Shown piece after piece: positions 50,928-58,998 of a DNA stretch of 64,000 nt. The first letter of the stretch is position 1. Each line of letters begins with the position of its first letter. Location: assembly GCF_040567655.1 (NCBI RefSeq), contig NZ_JBEXAC010000002.1:3064906-3128905 (forward strand). The letters run 5' to 3'. The translations under genes were made by a program, and so were the position numbers. This DNA comes from Chitinophaga sp. H8 (GTDB lineage: Bacteria > Bacteroidota > Bacteroidia > Chitinophagales > Chitinophagaceae). The notes under the pieces were generated by a model, which saw only the letters and a program-made list of their open reading frames with translations, made no database searches and was not told the origin of the DNA.

Positions 50928-51782
50928 GTGAAAAAATTACACTTATTCTTGCTTTTACTACTAATCGGCGGCAGTTTGCAGGCGCAAACCAATAACCCGT
51001 CCCGCCAATCGAAGAAAGAGGAGAAAGAGCAAAAGAAGTTAAAGCGTATTTCCCTCTTTAAGGAAAGAGAAGAAGGGGAAAATATGTATGAGCGTGATTT
51101 TTCTATAGGAGGCCGGTTAAATACGGATGGCTGGGGAGGTTTTCTGGAAATGGGGTACCGTAAGAACCGGAAGATCGTCAATTACTTTCAGTTTGAGTTT
51201 GCAGAAAAGAAAGACCCGCATGAGCATAAACGTGCCGGAGAATACCTGGGTACCGGTCCATGGGGAGAGTCTTATTCTGAGAAGCCTTATATTTTCCTGA
51301 AGCAGAACAATTTTTACCAGGCAAAGCTGGGCATAGGACAACGGTACCTAATAGGAGGAAAAGGTAATAAGAATGGGGTAGAAGTGAGTGCTATCTATTA
51401 TGGAGGCATCTCCCTGGGGCTGATGAAGCCTTATTACCTGAACATCCGGGACCCGAATACGGGAGGTGCCATACAGGTGAAGTATGGTACGGGCACCACG
51501 TATGATACTTCGTTTATCAAACCATCAGACATTATCGGAGGAGCCGGTTTTGGCAAGGGCTGGGGCGAAATTAAACTGGTACCGGGATTACATGCCAGAG
51601 CAGGTATGCGATTTGACTGGGCGCATTTCAATGAAGTGGTGAGTGCACTGGAAGTGGGCGTGAATGCAGAGTACTATACCAAGGAAGTGCCTATTATGGT
51701 AGAATTGGATAATAAACATAAACAGTTCTTTTTCAATGCATATGTAAGCTTGCAGTTTGGTAAGCGATGGAATAGGAGATAA
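50928..51782 (+). CDS. Putative outer-membrane beta-barrel protein
   Basis: A 284-residue exported protein starting with GTG. The signal peptide is 1-20 (KKLHLFLLLLLIGGSLQAQ). A charged linker rich in Lys/Glu (25-50) is followed by alternating strands such as FEMGYRKN-like (FLEMGYRKNRKIVNYFQFEF), GIGQRYLIGG, VSAIYYGGISLG, GLHARAGMRFDWAHF and a final AYVSLQFGKRW. The C-terminal aromatic strand is typical of outer-membrane barrels. No named family or ligand is recognised. The lipA promoter box lies just beyond its stop codon. Confidence 0.7.
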   Translation: MKKLHLFLLLLLIGGSLQAQTNNPSRQSKKEEKEQKKLKRISLFKEREEGENMYERDFSIGGRLNTDGWGGFLEMGYRKNRKIVNYFQFEFAEKKDPHEHKRAGEYLGTGPWGESYSEKPYIFLKQNNFYQAKLGIGQRYLIGGKGNKNGVEVSAIYYGGISLGLMKPYYLNIRDPNTGGAIQVKYGTGTTYDTSFIKPSDIIGGAGFGKGWGEIKLVPGLHARAGMRFDWAHFNEVVSALEVGVNAEYYTKEVPIMVELDNKHKQFFFNAYVSLQFGKRWNRR

Positions 51783-51786
51783 GTAG

Positions 51787-51794
51787 TAACTTTG
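51787..51794 (+). promoter_or_regulatory. Promoter box of lipA
   Basis: TAACTTTG, an exact TAnnTTTG, placed immediately after the upstream gene. It gives a start near 51800, with a purine-rich AGAAAGGA (51804-51811) before the ATG at 51819. Confidence 0.6.
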
Positions 51795-51818
51795 CTTTTT
51801 AAAAGAAAGGAATCAGCG

Positions 51819-52715
51819 ATGCAAGAATTACCCGTAATAGCCGCAGAACCAGCCGCCACCCGAGTTAAAAAACCGGATTGGCTGCGCGTGAAGCTCCCGA
51901 TAGGAGAAAATTATAAGCAGGTAAGAGGACTGGTAGATACCCATAAATTACATACTATTTGCGAAAGCGGTAATTGTCCTAATATGGGCGAGTGCTGGGG
52001 AGCCGGTACTGCTACCTTTATGATATTAGGAAACATCTGTACCCGTAGCTGTGGTTTTTGTGCAGTCGCCACGGGCAGGCCGGAGCCGGTAGACTGGGAT
52101 GAACCCCAGCGTGTAGCAGAGGCCATCTATATCATGAAAGTAAAACATGCCGTACTTACTTCAGTAGACAGGGATGAATTAAAAGATGGTGGCTCTATCA
52201 TCTGGGCAAATACCATTAAAGCCATCCGTGCATTGAATCCGGATACTACATTGGAAACGCTGATCCCTGATTTTCGCGGACAATGGGAAAACCTTCAGCG
52301 TTTGATAGACGTAGCTCCTGAAATTGTTTCCCATAATTTGGAAACAGTAGAGCGTTTAACCAAACAGGTAAGGATACAGGCTAAATACCATCGCAGCCTG
52401 GAAGTGATACGCCGGTTAAAAGAAGGTGGTATGCGTACCAAGAGCGGCATTATGCTGGGACTGGGCGAAACAAAAGAAGAAGTGGTACAGGCAATGCAGG
52501 ACTTAACCGACAACGGTTGTGACGTTGTAACATTAGGCCAGTACCTGCAACCTACTCCCAAACATCTTCCGGTAGTACGTTTTGTACACCCGGATGAGTT
52601 TGCCGAACTCCGTGAAATTGGCTATGCAATGGGACTTGACTATGTAGAATCGGGTCCGCTGGTAAGGTCATCTTATCATGCAGAGAAACATATTCATAGT
52701 GGTCGTCCACAATAG
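51819..52715 (+). CDS. lipA: Lipoyl synthase
   Basis: A radical SAM enzyme that inserts two sulfurs into octanoyl groups. From ATG 51819 the protein has 298 residues; an in-frame TTG further upstream is less likely because a promoter box overlaps it. Both iron-sulfur sites are visible: the auxiliary cluster in [14 protein letters not shown] and the radical SAM cluster in [29 protein letters not shown] and the family C-terminus with [10 protein letters not shown] are also present. Lipoyl groups are needed by the glycine cleavage system, whose GcvP is in this window. Confidence 0.95.
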   Translation: MQELPVIAAEPAATRVKKPDWLRVKLPIGENYKQVRGLVDTHKLHTICESGNCPNMGECWGAGTATFMILGNICTRSCGFCAVATGRPEPVDWDEPQRVAEAIYIMKVKHAVLTSVDRDELKDGGSIIWANTIKAIRALNPDTTLETLIPDFRGQWENLQRLIDVAPEIVSHNLETVERLTKQVRIQAKYHRSLEVIRRLKEGGMRTKSGIMLGLGETKEEVVQAMQDLTDNGCDVVTLGQYLQPTPKHLPVVRFVHPDEFAELREIGYAMGLDYVESGPLVRSSYHAEKHIHSGRPQ

Positions 52716-52744
52716 ATTACTCACAGCATTGTAAACATTACATT

Positions 52745-52774
52745 AAAATCACCCTTTATGGGTGATTTTTTATT
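52745..52774 (+). terminator. Terminator of lipA
   Basis: A perfect 10-bp stem (52745-52754 with 52760-52769) with a 5-nt loop and a T-run continuing to about 52771. Confidence 0.85.
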
Positions 52775-52784
52775 AATAGAACAT

Positions 52785-52792
52785 TATCTTTG
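52785..52792 (+). promoter_or_regulatory. Promoter box of the RND efflux operon leader
   Basis: TATCTTTG, an exact TAnnTTTG, directly after the lipA terminator. It implies a start near 52798 and a 5' leader of about 265 nt before the TolC-like gene. Confidence 0.55.
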
Positions 52793-52805
52793 CTCCTCAA
52801 TAAAA

Positions 52806-53005
52806 AAAGAGGTCTCCGATAAATCCCCTCTTTAAGGAAACCTGAACCTACCTGTTTTAATGGAAGCGTAACAAAAAAAGTTGCAGGCGTAGCCCGTATG
52901 GGAAATGCTAATGACGCTTGATAGATATTGTCTATTGCGTATAAACAATAATGATATCTATATAAGAGGATTATACGTTTCGGCATATAATTTTATCCCC
53001 TCTTT
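52806..53005 (+). promoter_or_regulatory. Long structured leader of the efflux operon (candidate RNA switch or ncRNA)
   Basis: Four AAAGAGG/CCTCTTT elements can pair in two exclusive ways: 52806-52812 with 52827-52833 and 52964-52969 with 52999-53004, or 52806-52812 with 52999-53005 and 52827-52833 with 52964-52969. A 12-nt direct repeat, ATCCCCTCTTTA, occurs at 52823-52834 and 52995-53006. Between lie further helices (52921-52928 with 52954-52961, 52933-52937 with 52946-52950, 52887-52890 with 52914-52917). No known riboswitch is recognised. Confidence 0.45.
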
Positions 53006-53063
53006 ATACAGCTATCATTTATTCTGATTGGTACAAAGAAGAACTGACTGACAAAAGCCTTTT

Positions 53064-54395
53064 ATGAAGAAAGTATTTTTTCCGGTAGTTGTGATTAGTA
53101 TGTTATTCCTCACGGGTAGTATATATGCACAGCAGTCCCCCGATTCACTATTATCTCAAGCCACTGTAGAGGATTGTATACGGTATGCGTTAGCGCATCA
53201 GCCCGTTTTGAAGCAGTCTCAGCTGGATGAAGAAATCACCGAAAGAACGATTAAGAGTAAACTGGCCGACTGGTATCCGCAGGTGAACCTGGATTATAAT
53301 ATCCAGCATTACCTGGAGTTGCCTACTTCGTTTTTTCAGAACCAGCCCACCAAAATAGGGGTAACCAATTCATCGGCCGCGTTGTTTTCACTGAATCAGA
53401 ACCTGTTTAGCCGCGACCTGTTACTGGCCAGTAATACCGCCAGGGACGTACGTAAACAGGTGAGGCAGAATTCTACCCGCAACCGCATCGATGTCATCTC
53501 TGATGTGAGCAAAGGGTATTATGATGTATTGCTTACCAAAAAGCAGATAGAAGTGCTGGATGAAGATGTTGTGCGGCTGGAACGTAGTTTGAAAGATGCG
53601 TACAACCAGTATCAAAGTGGGGTGGTAGACAAAATAGATTACAAGCGGGCCACCATTTCATTGAATAATACCCGGGCGCAGCGTAAAGGTGCCCAGGAGC
53701 AACTGACTGCCAAGATAGAATACCTTAAACAATTGATGGGCTATCCTACCGGCGGAAGCGAGCTGTCGCTGGTATATGATACCACAGAGGTAACCTCCCA
53801 GCTGGCTGCCGACACCGCCATTATGGTAGATTACAAGAGCCGGATAGAATACCAGTTATTACAAACACAGCAAACTTTGCTGAAAGCGGATCTGCAATAT
53901 AATAAGTGGAGTTTTCTGCCATCTTTATCTGCTTTTATAAACTACTCCTTTGCCTATCAGCATAATGAATTTGCCAAGTTGTATGATCACAACTATCCGA
54001 ATTCACTCTTAGGTTTAAAGTTATCCTTACCTATTTTCCAGGGGTCCAAACGTATTCATAATATACGTCAGGCCGAATTGCAATTGAAGCGGATAGACTG
54101 GGATTTTATTACTCTGAAAAATCAGATCAATACCCAGTATACTGCTGCAATGGCTGTTTATAGGAGTAACCTGAATGATTATACGGTATTAAAAGAGAAC
54201 CTGGAAGTAGCCAAAGACGTATACAACATGGTGCAGTTACAATACAAGGCAGGTGTAAAAACCTATCTGGATGTGATAATATCAGAAACAGACCTGCGTT
54301 CTGCGCAGCTCAATTATTTTAATGCTATGTACCAGGTACTGTCGAGCAAGATAGATCTGCAGAAAGCATTAGGAACCTTAACAGCTAATTATTAA
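53064..54395 (+). CDS. TolC-family outer-membrane efflux channel
   Basis: A 443-residue outer-membrane protein with a signal peptide (1-22) and the two OEP repeats: ATVEDCIRYALAHQPVLKQS and the second beginning near VDYKSRIEYQLLQTQQTLL. Long coiled-coil helices (KKQIEVLDEDVVRLERSLKDAYNQY) form the periplasmic tube. It exports substrates of the linked RND pump. It is the first gene of a three-gene operon and follows a long structured leader. Confidence 0.9.
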   Translation: MKKVFFPVVVISMLFLTGSIYAQQSPDSLLSQATVEDCIRYALAHQPVLKQSQLDEEITERTIKSKLADWYPQVNLDYNIQHYLELPTSFFQNQPTKIGVTNSSAALFSLNQNLFSRDLLLASNTARDVRKQVRQNSTRNRIDVISDVSKGYYDVLLTKKQIEVLDEDVVRLERSLKDAYNQYQSGVVDKIDYKRATISLNNTRAQRKGAQEQLTAKIEYLKQLMGYPTGGSELSLVYDTTEVTSQLAADTAIMVDYKSRIEYQLLQTQQTLLKADLQYNKWSFLPSLSAFINYSFAYQHNEFAKLYDHNYPNSLLGLKLSLPIFQGSKRIHNIRQAELQLKRIDWDFITLKNQINTQYTAAMAVYRSNLNDYTVLKENLEVAKDVYNMVQLQYKAGVKTYLDVIISETDLRSAQLNYFNAMYQVLSSKIDLQKALGTLTANY

Positions 54396-54413
54396 ATGGT
54401 AACCGGAACGGAT

Positions 54414-55550
54414 ATGAAAAAGAAGAATTACATTGTTTTTACTTGCACTGTTGGGCTGCTTTCCTGGACAGCCTGTAATGGGCCGGCCACAAAAAGTGCT
54501 CCTGCCATGCCGCCTACGCCGGTAAATGTGGTACCAGCAGCTACGGGATCAGCCGTTTATTATGATAAATATCCCGCCACAGTGGTGGCATTAAACCAGG
54601 TAGAACTTCGCTCACAGGTAGGAGGTTTTATCACGGGTATTTATTTCCAGGACGGAGAGGTAGTACAGAAAGGAAAAACATTATATGAAATAGACCGCCG
54701 GAAATATGAAGCCGCTTACCGCCAGGCAGAAGCCAGCATTCAAAGCGCCAAGGCTAACTATAACCGTGCTAAAAAAGATGCCGACCGCTATCATCAGCTG
54801 GCCGAGCAGGATGCGATTGCACGTCAGACATTAGACAATGCAGACGCTACGCTGGAAACCACCCGTAGCCAGGTAGCCGCCGCAGAAGCCAGTTTGCTTG
54901 CAGCACGTACCGACCTGGACTACTCTTTAATTAAAGCCCCCTTTACCGGAAGGATAGGGATATCACTGGTGAAGCTGGGCGCACAAATCAGCCCTGGTTC
55001 CACTTTGCTGAACACCATTTCTTCAGAAAATCCCATTGCCGTAGATTTTGTGGTAAATGAATCTGATATCCCGCGTTTTGCCGCATTCAAAGGCAAAACA
55101 GTAGGCGCACAGGATTCTACTTTCCGCTTATTACTGCCTAACGGGGTGGCCTATACAGAAGCCGGCAAGATCATCGCAATAGATCGTGGTGTAGATAATC
55201 AAACAGGTACTATCCGGGTGAGGATCGAATTCGCGAATCCGAAGGATGAGCTGAAAGATGGTATGAGCGCCGTATTGATGGTATTGAATGAACAGTCCGG
55301 TGAGCGGGTGATTGTACCTTACAAGGCGGTGATTGAGCAGATGGGTGAGTTCTTTGTATTTATAGCAAAGGATAGCATTGCAGAGCAGCACAAAGTACAT
55401 TTAGGGCCTAAGCTGAAAGACCAGGTAGTGATTATGGAAGGTGTACAGCAAGGAGATAAAGTGATCACAGAAGGCTTCCAGCGCTTACGCGATGGCGGTA
55501 AGATACAGATAGGTATACCACAGCAGCCTGCCAAGGCGCCGGGTAAATAA
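54414..55550 (+). CDS. RND efflux periplasmic adaptor (HlyD/AcrA type) lipoprotein
   Basis: A 378-residue membrane-fusion protein from ATG 54414. An ATG at 54396 directly abuts the previous stop, but starting at 54414 gives a proper lipoprotein signal (YIVFTCTVGLLSWTAC). After a proline-rich linker come the lipoyl (ELRSQVGGFITGIYFQDGEVVQKG), hairpin (RQAEASIQSAKANYNRAKKD), lipoyl return (DLDYSLIKAPFTGRIGI) and beta-barrel domains. It links the inner-membrane RND pump to the TolC channel. Confidence 0.9.
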   Translation: MKKKNYIVFTCTVGLLSWTACNGPATKSAPAMPPTPVNVVPAATGSAVYYDKYPATVVALNQVELRSQVGGFITGIYFQDGEVVQKGKTLYEIDRRKYEAAYRQAEASIQSAKANYNRAKKDADRYHQLAEQDAIARQTLDNADATLETTRSQVAAAEASLLAARTDLDYSLIKAPFTGRIGISLVKLGAQISPGSTLLNTISSENPIAVDFVVNESDIPRFAAFKGKTVGAQDSTFRLLLPNGVAYTEAGKIIAIDRGVDNQTGTIRVRIEFANPKDELKDGMSAVLMVLNEQSGERVIVPYKAVIEQMGEFFVFIAKDSIAEQHKVHLGPKLKDQVVIMEGVQQGDKVITEGFQRLRDGGKIQIGIPQQPAKAPGK

Positions 55551-55598
55551 CCCCGTGGTAGCCGGAAAATGAATCGTTAGGTTAAAACAGCAGGAAAG

Positions 55599-58500
55599 AT
55601 GATTGCAAATACTTTTATACGCAGACCAGTAACCGCTATTGTTATATCGATTGTATTGGTAATGGTAGGGCTGCTGGCTATGATGACACTGCCTATCGGG
55701 CAGTATCCGGAAATTTCCCCGCCAACGGTGCAGGTAACCGGAACTTATACCGGTGCAGATGCCCAGACGGTAGAACAAACGGTGGCCACACCCGTAGAAG
55801 TACAGGTGAATGGTACCCCAGGTATGACCTACCTGCAGAGTAACAGTACCAGTAATGGTGCGATGAGTATGACGGTAAACTTTGAGGTAGGTACCAACAT
55901 CAATATTGCTGCCCTGGATGTACAGAACAGGGTAGGTATTGCACAGCCTACATTGCCGCAGGAAGTACAGCGTTTGGGGCTTACCGTTAGAAAACGTAAT
56001 CCCAGTATCCTGATGCTGGTAGCAATGTATTCTCCTAAGGGAACACACGATATCACATTTGTGGATAACTATACGAACGTGTATGTAAAAGATGCATTGC
56101 TGAGAGCTAAAGGGGTGGGAGATATCTTTACCCGTGCGGATGACTTCAGTATGCGTATCTGGCTGAAGCCAGACAAGCTGGCCGCAATGGGTGTTACTGC
56201 TGATGATATCCGTGCCGCATTACAGGAACAGAACGCACAGATTACGGCGGGTTCCATTGGGGCACCACCGCAGCAAACCGGACAGACTTTTGAATATACC
56301 ATATTTGTAAAAGGACGTTTGACAACACCGAAGGAATTTGAGGACATCGTTGTAAAAACACGCCCCAGTGATGGAACATTGGTATATCTGAAGGATGTAG
56401 CCCGCGTAGAGTTAGGTAAGTTTAACTATGCAGGTAATAACTTTGTGGATGGGAAGAGAGCATCCTATCTGCTGGTATACCAGGCACCGGGTAGTAATGC
56501 GATTGAAACAGCTGAAGCGGTAGTAGCTACCATGGAGCAGCTGAAAAAATCGTTCCCCGCAGATATAGAATATGTAGTACCATTTGAATCAGTAACCGTA
56601 GTAAAAGTGTCTATCAAAGAAGTGTTGCACACGCTGGTAGAAGCACTGATACTGGTAGTACTGGTAGTATTCCTGTTCTTACAGAGCTGGCGTGCTACAT
56701 TGATTCCAATATTGGCGATCCCGGTATCTATTATTGCCACGTTTATCTTCTTTATACCGTTAGGCTTTACGATCAACACCCTTACCCTGTTCGGGTTTGT
56801 ACTGGCCATTGGTATTGTGGTGGATGATGCCATCGTGGTGGTGGAAGCGGTGCAACATAATATGGACCATGAGAAGATGTCGCCAAAGGATGCCACTACC
56901 CAGGCCATGAAAGAGATCTCCGGGCCGGTAATTGCCATTGCATTGATCCTCGCGGCAGTGTTTGTGCCGGTAGGATTTATCCCTGGTATCGTAGGCCGGT
57001 TGTATCAGCAATTTGCGATCACAATCGCGATTTCCGTATTGATCTCTGCATTTGTGGCACTGTCATTAACTCCGGCGCTGTGTATATTGATCCTGCGCCC
57101 GATGAACCTGAGCAAGGATTCGAAGGGGCTGAATAAATTCTTCTTTAAGTTTAACAGATGGTTTGGTCATACTACCTCCCGTTATTCATTAGGTGTGAAG
57201 AAAAGTATTAAGCTGGCACGCTATGTTATCATCCTGCTGGTTTGTATCATGGTGGGTACCATGCTTTTATTTAAAGCAAAACCTTCCGGATTTATTCCTA
57301 CAGAAGATGAGGGACGCTTGCTGATTACTTTTGACTTGCCGGAGTCCTCCTCTACAGAGCGTACGGTAGGGGTATTGACCTCTATGATGAGAGATCTGGA
57401 CAGTATTCCTGAGATAGCGCACTATGCCGCACTGGGAGGTTTGAACGTAATTAACTTTGCGACCAAATCAAACAGTGGTACGATGTTCTGCCAGCTGAAA
57501 CCATGGGATGAGCGGAAGGAGAAATCACAGCAGATATTTGGATTGGTAGCCAGGGTACAGCAAAAATTTGCCAAGTACAAGGAAGCCAATGTGGTGGTAA
57601 TTCCGCCACCGGCTATTCCGGGGTTAGGATCTACAGCAGGTTTCTCTTTTATACTGCAACAGAAAACAGCTGGTGAAGTAAAGGCCTTTGAAGGGGTATT
57701 ACAGCAATTTCTGGGAGAGATCAACAAACGTCCTGAAATAGCAAGAGGGTTCTCCTTCTTTACCGCACGGACACCAGGTTATCAATTGGATATAGACCGT
57801 GAGAAAGCGAAAAAGCTGGGTGTAAGAATATCCGATATCGGTACGGCTTTGCAAACCTATATGGGTAGTGCTTATATCAACGACTTTACCATCTATGGCC
57901 GTAACTTCCGTGTACTGGCGCAGGCAGACTCTACTTATCGCGGAGATATTAAGAACCTGTCGCAGATATTTGTACGTAACCAATCGGGAGGTATGGTGCC
58001 ATTAAGCACATTAACTTCTTATAAGGTGATAGAAAGTGCACCGGTAATATCGCATTACAACCTGTTCCGTTCTGCGGAAATAAATGGTGGTCCTGCACCG
58101 GGTTATAGTAGTGGTGATGCGATCAACGCACTGAAAGAGGTAGCTGCACAGGTGTTGCCGGATGGATATGGCTATGAGTTCTCCGGGTTGAGCCGTGAGG
58201 AGTTGTTGTCAGGATCCAAAACGGTGTACATCTTTGCCCTGTCTATCATCTTTGTATTCCTTTTCCTGGCAGCGTTGTATGAAAGCTGGTCGGTACCGTT
58301 CTCTGTACTGCTGGCAGTACCTATTGGTGCCTTTGGCGCCATCCTGGTACTTACCTTCCTGCCTAGCCTGAGTAATAACGTATATGCACAGATTGGGTTG
58401 ATTACCCTTATTGGGTTGTCGGCCAAAAATGCCATCCTGATAGTGGAGTTTGCGAAAGAGCGTGTAGACAGGGGGATGGAGCTGGTAACAGCTGCCGTGG

Positions 58501-58781
58501 AAGCTGCGAAGCTGCGTTTACGCCCCATTATCATGACTTCCCTCGCTTTCCTCTTAGGTATCATGCCGCTGGTATTATCTTCCGGTGCAGGTGCGGAAGC
58601 GCGTAAAACGATGGGTTGGACCGTACTGGGAGGTATGTTTACCGCTACCTTCCTGGCTATATTTATTGTACCGGTATTATTTGTGGTAATTACCCGTTTG
58701 GCATATGGTAAAGCCAAATTGCAGCAAATGCGTGAACTGTATAATGAAATACCAGACCGCGATGTACAGGGGAAATTATAG
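55599..58781 (+). CDS. RND multidrug efflux transporter (HAE1/AcrB type)
   Basis: A 1060-residue proton-driven pump. It starts MIANTFIRRPVTAIV and has the full twelve-helix RND layout. The proton-relay aspartates lie in the helix GIVVDDAIVVVEAV, followed by NMDHEK and SGPVIAIALILAAVFVPV. The second half has GLSAKNAILIVEFAKE and LRPIIMTSLAFLLGIMPL. Length and motifs match hydrophobe/amphiphile exporters such as AcrB and MexB. No TetR or MarR regulator is adjacent, so regulation may be through the structured leader or at a distance. Confidence 0.94.
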   Translation: MIANTFIRRPVTAIVISIVLVMVGLLAMMTLPIGQYPEISPPTVQVTGTYTGADAQTVEQTVATPVEVQVNGTPGMTYLQSNSTSNGAMSMTVNFEVGTNINIAALDVQNRVGIAQPTLPQEVQRLGLTVRKRNPSILMLVAMYSPKGTHDITFVDNYTNVYVKDALLRAKGVGDIFTRADDFSMRIWLKPDKLAAMGVTADDIRAALQEQNAQITAGSIGAPPQQTGQTFEYTIFVKGRLTTPKEFEDIVVKTRPSDGTLVYLKDVARVELGKFNYAGNNFVDGKRASYLLVYQAPGSNAIETAEAVVATMEQLKKSFPADIEYVVPFESVTVVKVSIKEVLHTLVEALILVVLVVFLFLQSWRATLIPILAIPVSIIATFIFFIPLGFTINTLTLFGFVLAIGIVVDDAIVVVEAVQHNMDHEKMSPKDATTQAMKEISGPVIAIALILAAVFVPVGFIPGIVGRLYQQFAITIAISVLISAFVALSLTPALCILILRPMNLSKDSKGLNKFFFKFNRWFGHTTSRYSLGVKKSIKLARYVIILLVCIMVGTMLLFKAKPSGFIPTEDEGRLLITFDLPESSSTERTVGVLTSMMRDLDSIPEIAHYAALGGLNVINFATKSNSGTMFCQLKPWDERKEKSQQIFGLVARVQQKFAKYKEANVVVIPPPAIPGLGSTAGFSFILQQKTAGEVKAFEGVLQQFLGEINKRPEIARGFSFFTARTPGYQLDIDREKAKKLGVRISDIGTALQTYMGSAYINDFTIYGRNFRVLAQADSTYRGDIKNLSQIFVRNQSGGMVPLSTLTSYKVIESAPVISHYNLFRSAEINGGPAPGYSSGDAINALKEVAAQVLPDGYGYEFSGLSREELLSGSKTVYIFALSIIFVFLFLAALYESWSVPFSVLLAVPIGAFGAILVLTFLPSLSNNVYAQIGLITLIGLSAKNAILIVEFAKERVDRGMELVTAAVEAAKLRLRPIIMTSLAFLLGIMPLVLSSGAGAEARKTMGWTVLGGMFTATFLAIFIVPVLFVVITRLAYGKAKLQQMRELYNEIPDRDVQGKL

Positions 58782-58790
58782 TTGACCTGG

Positions 58791-58814
58791 ATTATTATTA
58801 TTATTATTATTATT
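58791..58814. repeat. (ATT)8 microsatellite
   Basis: Eight perfect ATT units in the 3' region of the RND gene, just before its terminator. Non-coding. Confidence 0.85.
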
Positions 58815-58819
58815 ATATA

Positions 58820-58865
58820 AAAGAGGGCATCTCAATATTGCTTTGGGATGCCCTCTTTGTTTTTC
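58820..58865 (+). terminator. Terminator of the RND operon
   Basis: A 15-bp stem (58820-58834 with 58844-58858, one G-U) with a 9-nt loop, followed by a T-rich tail. Confidence 0.85.
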
Positions 58866-58998
58866 GATGACTTTTAAAAAGGGTTGTTGGCCGGCAATTT
58901 TTCCCTATTGCGCAAGAACTTTTCCCAAATCCGTAAAGGAGGGCTGTTTTGTGTGCCTAGTTTTGCTGCTCATTCTTAGGAAAAATTCAACAACCCAT

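Noticed and set aside
51117-51341. Leftward ORF inside the outer-membrane protein gene
   Set aside because: An antisense shadow of the coding gene with no start signal or family features.
52838-52875. Weak similarity of the efflux leader to a TPP riboswitch (CTGAACCT followed by AGCGTA)
   Set aside because: The conserved upstream CTGAGA arm and pairing helices are absent, and the downstream gene has no link to thiamine.
58843-58998. N-terminal extension of the TonB receptor frame
   Set aside because: It overlaps the terminator of the RND operon and pushes the signal peptide inside; ATG 58999 is better.
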